From NCBI GenBank assembly GCA_902729315.2, contig LR746271.1, positions 1,141,501-1,205,500 on the forward strand: DNA of 64,000 bases, written 5' to 3'. The first letter of the stretch is position 1, and each line of letters begins with the position of its first letter. Positions 59,545-64,000 of the stretch are shown here, in pieces. Made by a program: the position numbers and the translations under genes. The notes under the pieces were generated by a model. It was not told where the DNA came from. It saw nothing but the letters and a program-made list of their open reading frames with translations, and ran no database searches. Source of the DNA: Spirodela intermedia. Lineage: Eukaryota; Streptophyta; Magnoliopsida; Alismatales; Araceae.

Positions 59545-62500
59545 CGGCACGCAGGCCTGCAAGGCCCTCAAAGACGAGGGCTACGAGGTGGTGCTCGTGA
59601 ACTCCAACCCCGCCACCATCATGACCGACCCGGACATGGCCCACAGGACCTACGTGGCCCCCATGACCTCGGAGCTCGTGGAGCAGGTCCTCGAGAAGGA
59701 GCGCCCCGATGCCCTCCTCCCCACCATGGGCGGCCAGACCGCCCTCAACCTCGCCGTGGCCCTCGCAGAGAGCGGCGCCCTCGAGCGCTACGGCGTGGAG
59801 CTCATCGGAGCGAAGCTCGACGCCATCAAGAAGGCCGAAGACCGGGAACTCTTCAAGGAGGCCATGCGGAACATCGGGATAAAGACTCCGCCTTCGGGGA
59901 TCGGCAACACCATGGAGGAGTGCGCCACCATTGCCGAGTCCATTGGGGAGTTTCCGCTCATCATCCGGCCGGCGTTCACTCTCGGAGGAACCGGCGGGGG
60001 CATTGCCTACAACAAGGAGGAGTTCGAAGCCATCTGCAAGTCTGGGCTGGCAGCGAGTTTAACTTCGCAGGTGCTGGTGGAGAAGTCGCTGCTCGGGTGG
60101 AAGGAGTTCGAGCTGGAGGTCATGAGGGATCTTGCAGATAATGTGGTAATCATCTGCTCCATCGAGAACATCGATCCCATGGGGGTCCACACCGGTGATT
60201 CCATCACTGTGGCGCCTGCTCAGACGCTGACGGACAAGGAGTACCAGCGGCTGAGAGACTATTCTGTGGCTATTATCCGGGAGATTGGGGTCGAATGTGG
60301 TGGGTCCAACGTGCAATTCGCGGTCAACCCTGTGGATGGGGAGGTCATGGTGATCGAGATGAACCCCAGAGTCTCGAGGTCCTCGGCCCTGGCGTCCAAG
60401 GCCACCGGGTTCCCTATTGCCAAGATGGCCGCGAAGCTCTCTGTTGGTTACACCTTGGATCAAATTCCAAATGACATTACGAAGAAAACCCCTGCTAGTT
60501 TTGAGCCCTCGATTGATTATGTTGTGACAAAGGTAAGCTTCAATCTTTGACTTTCTTTTTCCGTCCAATTTATTTGCTCTGATTATCGTTGATCAGTTTT
60601 TCCTCTTCCGAATGCGATGCCAAGTGGGTGACATTTTGTCTTCATTTCGATCTTGCCCAGTGCAAATTTTTTTGTTCATCATTTGACAATTACATCTGAG
60701 CTCTGTTTATCAATGATGCACCCCGGCCCACATAATATCTGACATAATAAGTTTACTGTGCATGATCCTAATTATGTTAATGAGAAATGCCTGTGGAATT
60801 AATCTTCTATCCTTACTAATTTCCAAATATTGATATTTTCGTGTGGGTATTTTTCGGAGTTTATTAATTTGAGTGAGCTCCCGGATTATGATTCTTGAAT
60901 CATTTCCTGCTACTTGGGGGATGAAAGACAGTGGTTTTATAATTTTATGATGCCCAGGCTTCATTACAATGTAGATTTTCCCTGCTGCTGCATCATCAAT
61001 AGATCTCCATGTCCATGGCCTTGTAACACGCTTCAATCAGAGGATTGTTCTTGATAATAGCGGCTATTATTTCTTGTAACTTCAGGCTTTTTTCTCATTC
61101 TCATGTCAAGGAAAGCATTATTCATTTTCTGTGCACTAAAATGACAGTTTTCTTGGGATGAGAATCAGATCAGAAAGTGCCTTCCCTTACTGAGAACTGG
61201 GAGTAATTTGTCTGGTGTAGTTAAGGAAAAGTAGGCCTCCGCAACCTAGTGTTCTTTCATGAAAGAGAGATCCTAGAACAGATATGGGTCAATTCAATGG
61301 ACATTGCAAAATCACAGCAATAATGGTGGCAAATAAACCAAAGAATATTGTGAAGCCTAGGCAAGTATCATGTACTGTTATGTGACATCCCAGGAGGCCA
61401 GTCTCGATCAGAAACTAGGAAGCAGAAAATCTATGTCGCTGCAGCTGTTTTTTGAAAGATCATAGTCATAGTAGTGGGATTCAATATGGGTTATCTCTTT
61501 ATTCCCTCAGGTGATGATTCAATGTCTAAATTCCCTGCTGCATGATCTGATTTTACTGCAGAGATCCTCACGGTATCTAATTGGATCAGACCCAAACTAT
61601 TTTCTTGGTATATATCGTTGTTTCCTATAGGCTGCCTTGTCACAATTAGTCTGATGTTCTTGTGCCCTGTAAAAGGAGCCTTCCCTCCTTGCTTTTCTAT
61701 TCCAGTCACCAAAATTGACGCATGAAGAAGCCCTTCCCCTCAATAACGATCATGATAATAGACAGAGTTGTCAAGAATATTATGCACTTTTTTATGAACT
61801 GTGCGCCGATTTTCCCCACCCGGCTTGATAGAATCGAGTTCTTGCTAATGTCATTTATTTTTATTTATCCTCATTTTTTTCATTTCTATCGGGTTTTTTC
61901 CAAAGAAATTACTTCTGCTAAGACTGGTTGCACATCATGTGCGATCTTTTTTTGTCATTTGCTGCAATTAATTAAACCCATTAAACCTCAGTTAGTTTCT
62001 TTTTTATATATTTCCTCGATCTTTATTTTTTAGTAGATTTGGTACATAAACTACATATTTTTATACCGCATAAACTTATCACATGCATATTTTTCTTAGT
62101 ATTCGTCGTATTTGCAAGCAATCTTTCTTCACCTTTTTTTATCGGCACTCAATGTGTGCAGATTCCGCGCTTTGCATTCGAAAAATTCCCTGGTTCGCAG
62201 CCAGTATTGACCACACAAATGAAATCAGTGGGCGAAGCAATGGCAATGGGTCGGACTTTCCAAGAATCCTTCCAGAAAGCTGTCCGGTCTTTGGAGTACG
62301 GCTTCTCCGGTTGGGGCTGTGGAAGGATAAAAGAGCTCGATTGGGACTGGGATCAGCTGAAGTACAGCCTCCGTGTTCCAAACCCAGATCGTATCCACGC
62401 GATCTATGCAGCAATAAAGAGAGGGATGAAGGTGGAGGAAATCCACGAGCTCAGTTTCATCGACAAGTGGTTTCTTTCACAGCTTAAGGAGCTGGTTGAT

Positions 62501-62870
62501 GTTGAGCAGTTCCTCCTCTCTACGGCTCTACCAGAGTTGTCAAGGGATGACTTTTATGAGATAAAAAGGAGGGGATTCAGCGATAAGCAGGTTGCATATG
62601 CGACCAAGTCCACTGAGTATGAAGTGCGGGCTAAGAGGTTGTCTCTGGGGGTGGTTCCTGCTTACAAGAGGGTGGATACCTGTGCTGCAGAGTTCGAGGC
62701 AAACACGCCGTATATGTACTCATCCTATGACCTTGAATGTGAGTCATCCCCGAATCAAAGGAAGAAAGTTCTGATCTTGGGAGGTGGACCCAACCGCATC
62801 GGTCAAGGCATCGAGTTTGACTATTGTTGCTGCCATGCTTCATTTGCCCTCCAAGAGGTTTGTCGTTTCG

Positions 62871-62927
<57 letters not shown>

Positions 62928-64000
62928 TTCATTTTTATTTCGGTACCAAAGTTGATATTGCAACCCTGTTTCAAAGTATGCTTGCCCAATCAGGAATTTT
63001 TCTTCTCTTTTAATGAAATTAGTCATTTTTTCTATATATCACTAACTATTTCGCATAACCATCACTTTTTTTTCTTTCTTTCGCATTATTTATGCCTCTC
63101 GTTTTAAAAAAAATAAATGGTTACAGGCTGGATATGAGACAATTATGATGAACTCGAACCCAGAAACAGTCTCCACAGATTATGATACCAGTGACCGCCT
63201 CTACTTTGAGCCACTGACAGTCGAGGACGTGTTGAATGTGATCGATATGGAACGACCGGATGGCATAATCGTCCAGTTTGGGGGTCAGACTCCGCTCAAG
63301 CTCGCACTCCCCATACAGAATTACTTGGAGAAGCAGCAGCTCCCATCTGCTTCTGGTGCAGGGCGAGTCCGAATATGGGGCACCTCCCCTGACTCCATTG
63401 ATGCAGCTGAGGATCGAGAGAGATTCAACGCCATTCTCGTCGAGTTGGGGATTGAGCAACCAAGAGGTGGAATTGCCAAGAGCGAAGCCGATGCCCTGTC
63501 GATCGCCTCAGAGATCGGCTACCCAGTTGTTGTGCGACCTTCATATGTCTTGGGCGGGAGAGCCATGGAGATCGTATATGGCGACGACAAGCTGGTCACC
63601 TACCTGGAGAACGCTGTCGAGGTTGACCCCGAGCGGCCGGTGCTGGTCGACAAGTACCTCTCCGATGCAGTGGAAATTGACGTGGACTCGCTGGCCGATT
63701 CATACGGGAATGTGGTGATTGGTGGGATCATGGAGCACATCGAGCAAGCAGGAGTGCACTCTGGGGACTCGGCCTGCTCTTTGCCCACCAAGACGGTGCC
63801 CATCAAGTGTTTGGAGATCATCCGGTCGTGGACATCGACCCTGGCAAAGCGGCTCAAAGTTTGTGGTCTCATGAACTGCCAGTACGCCATCACGGCCTCC
63901 GGCAGCGTCTTCCTCCTCGAGGCAAATCCCCGGGCCTCACGGACGGTGCCGTTTGTGTCGAAGGCCATCGGCCACCCACTGGCGAAGTATGCCTCCCTGG
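59231..64000 (+). CDS. carB: Carbamoyl-phosphate synthase large subunit, chloroplastic (3' end outside window)
   Basis: Three exons are visible: 59231-60532, 62162-62857 and 63127 to the window edge, giving 957 of roughly 1180 residues. The enzyme makes carbamoyl phosphate for arginine and pyrimidine synthesis. Residues 1 to about 75 are Ser/Pro/His/Arg-rich with few acids, a plastid transit peptide. The first half then opens [20 protein letters not shown] and carries the ATP-grasp segments [16 protein letters not shown] and [20 protein letters not shown]. Exon 2 holds the oligomerisation region. The second half opens [20 protein letters not shown], with [20 protein letters not shown] and [20 protein letters not shown]. 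Both synthetase halves are thus present and intact as far as seen. The allosteric C-terminal domain lies off the window. Confidence 0.96.
62873..62928. repeat. (ATT)n microsatellite in carB intron 2
   Basis: About 18 copies of ATT, 16 bp after the donor at 62858. Confidence 0.95.

Noticed and set aside
62631-63026. Minus-strand ORF with an Asn run
   Set aside because: It is antisense to carB exon 2 and reads through the intronic (ATT)n tract.

Overview
The window is nuclear DNA of a flowering plant. The genes have many short GT-AG introns. They encode plant-type proteins: family C sucrose-phosphate synthase, a trichome-birefringence-like acetyltransferase, a DREB-type AP2/ERF factor, and a plastid-targeted carbamoyl-phosphate synthase. 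Several genes have GC-rich, codon-biased exons set in AT-rich intergenic DNA, which fits a monocot or another early-branching angiosperm better than a core eudicot. That lineage call is an inference, and no species is claimed.

Layout, left to right. 1-1054 (+) is the 3' part of an SF3B4-like RRM protein gene, cut by the left edge. 1694-9029 (-) is CNOT11, a CCR4-NOT subunit, in 13 coding exons. 10673-14959 (+) is sucrose-phosphate synthase, 13 exons, 1025 aa. 14960-21222 is AT-rich DNA holding a decayed LTR retroelement and two tandem-repeat blocks. 21223-29250 (+) is spindle-checkpoint MAD1, 16 exons, 719 aa. 29251-32833 is crowded with (CT)n tracts and ends in a threefold tandem repeat. 32834-33295 (+) is an intronless DREB-type factor. 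36492-39828 (+) is a PHD-finger protein of the MS1/MMD1 type, with one GC-AG intron. About 40064-43658 (-) is an uncertain gene of which only the ends look convincing. 47150-49532 (+) is a TBL17/18 (YLS7-like) protein. 51061-55501 (+) is a MACPF protein. 55910-58045 (-) is RPL23 (uL14), 140 aa. 59231-64000 (+) is carB, the carbamoyl-phosphate synthase large subunit, cut by the right edge.

For the complete genes the spliced exon lengths sum to a multiple of three, and reading phase is kept at every junction. This is the main support for the exon models. All splice sites were read by eye and have not been tested against transcripts.

The genes are housekeeping or ordinary plant genes and do not form a pathway. 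Three convergent pairs are seen (RRM/CNOT11, PHD/uncertain gene, MACPF/RPL23), and two certain divergent promoters (CNOT11/SPS and RPL23/carB). I found no new multi-gene system. The points most worth a second look are regulatory and structural: G-box-bearing tandem repeats in front of SPS, a dense TGGGCY cluster in the RPL23/carB promoter, a splice donor built into a (CT)n microsatellite, a GC-AG intron, and a higher-order minisatellite inside CNOT11.
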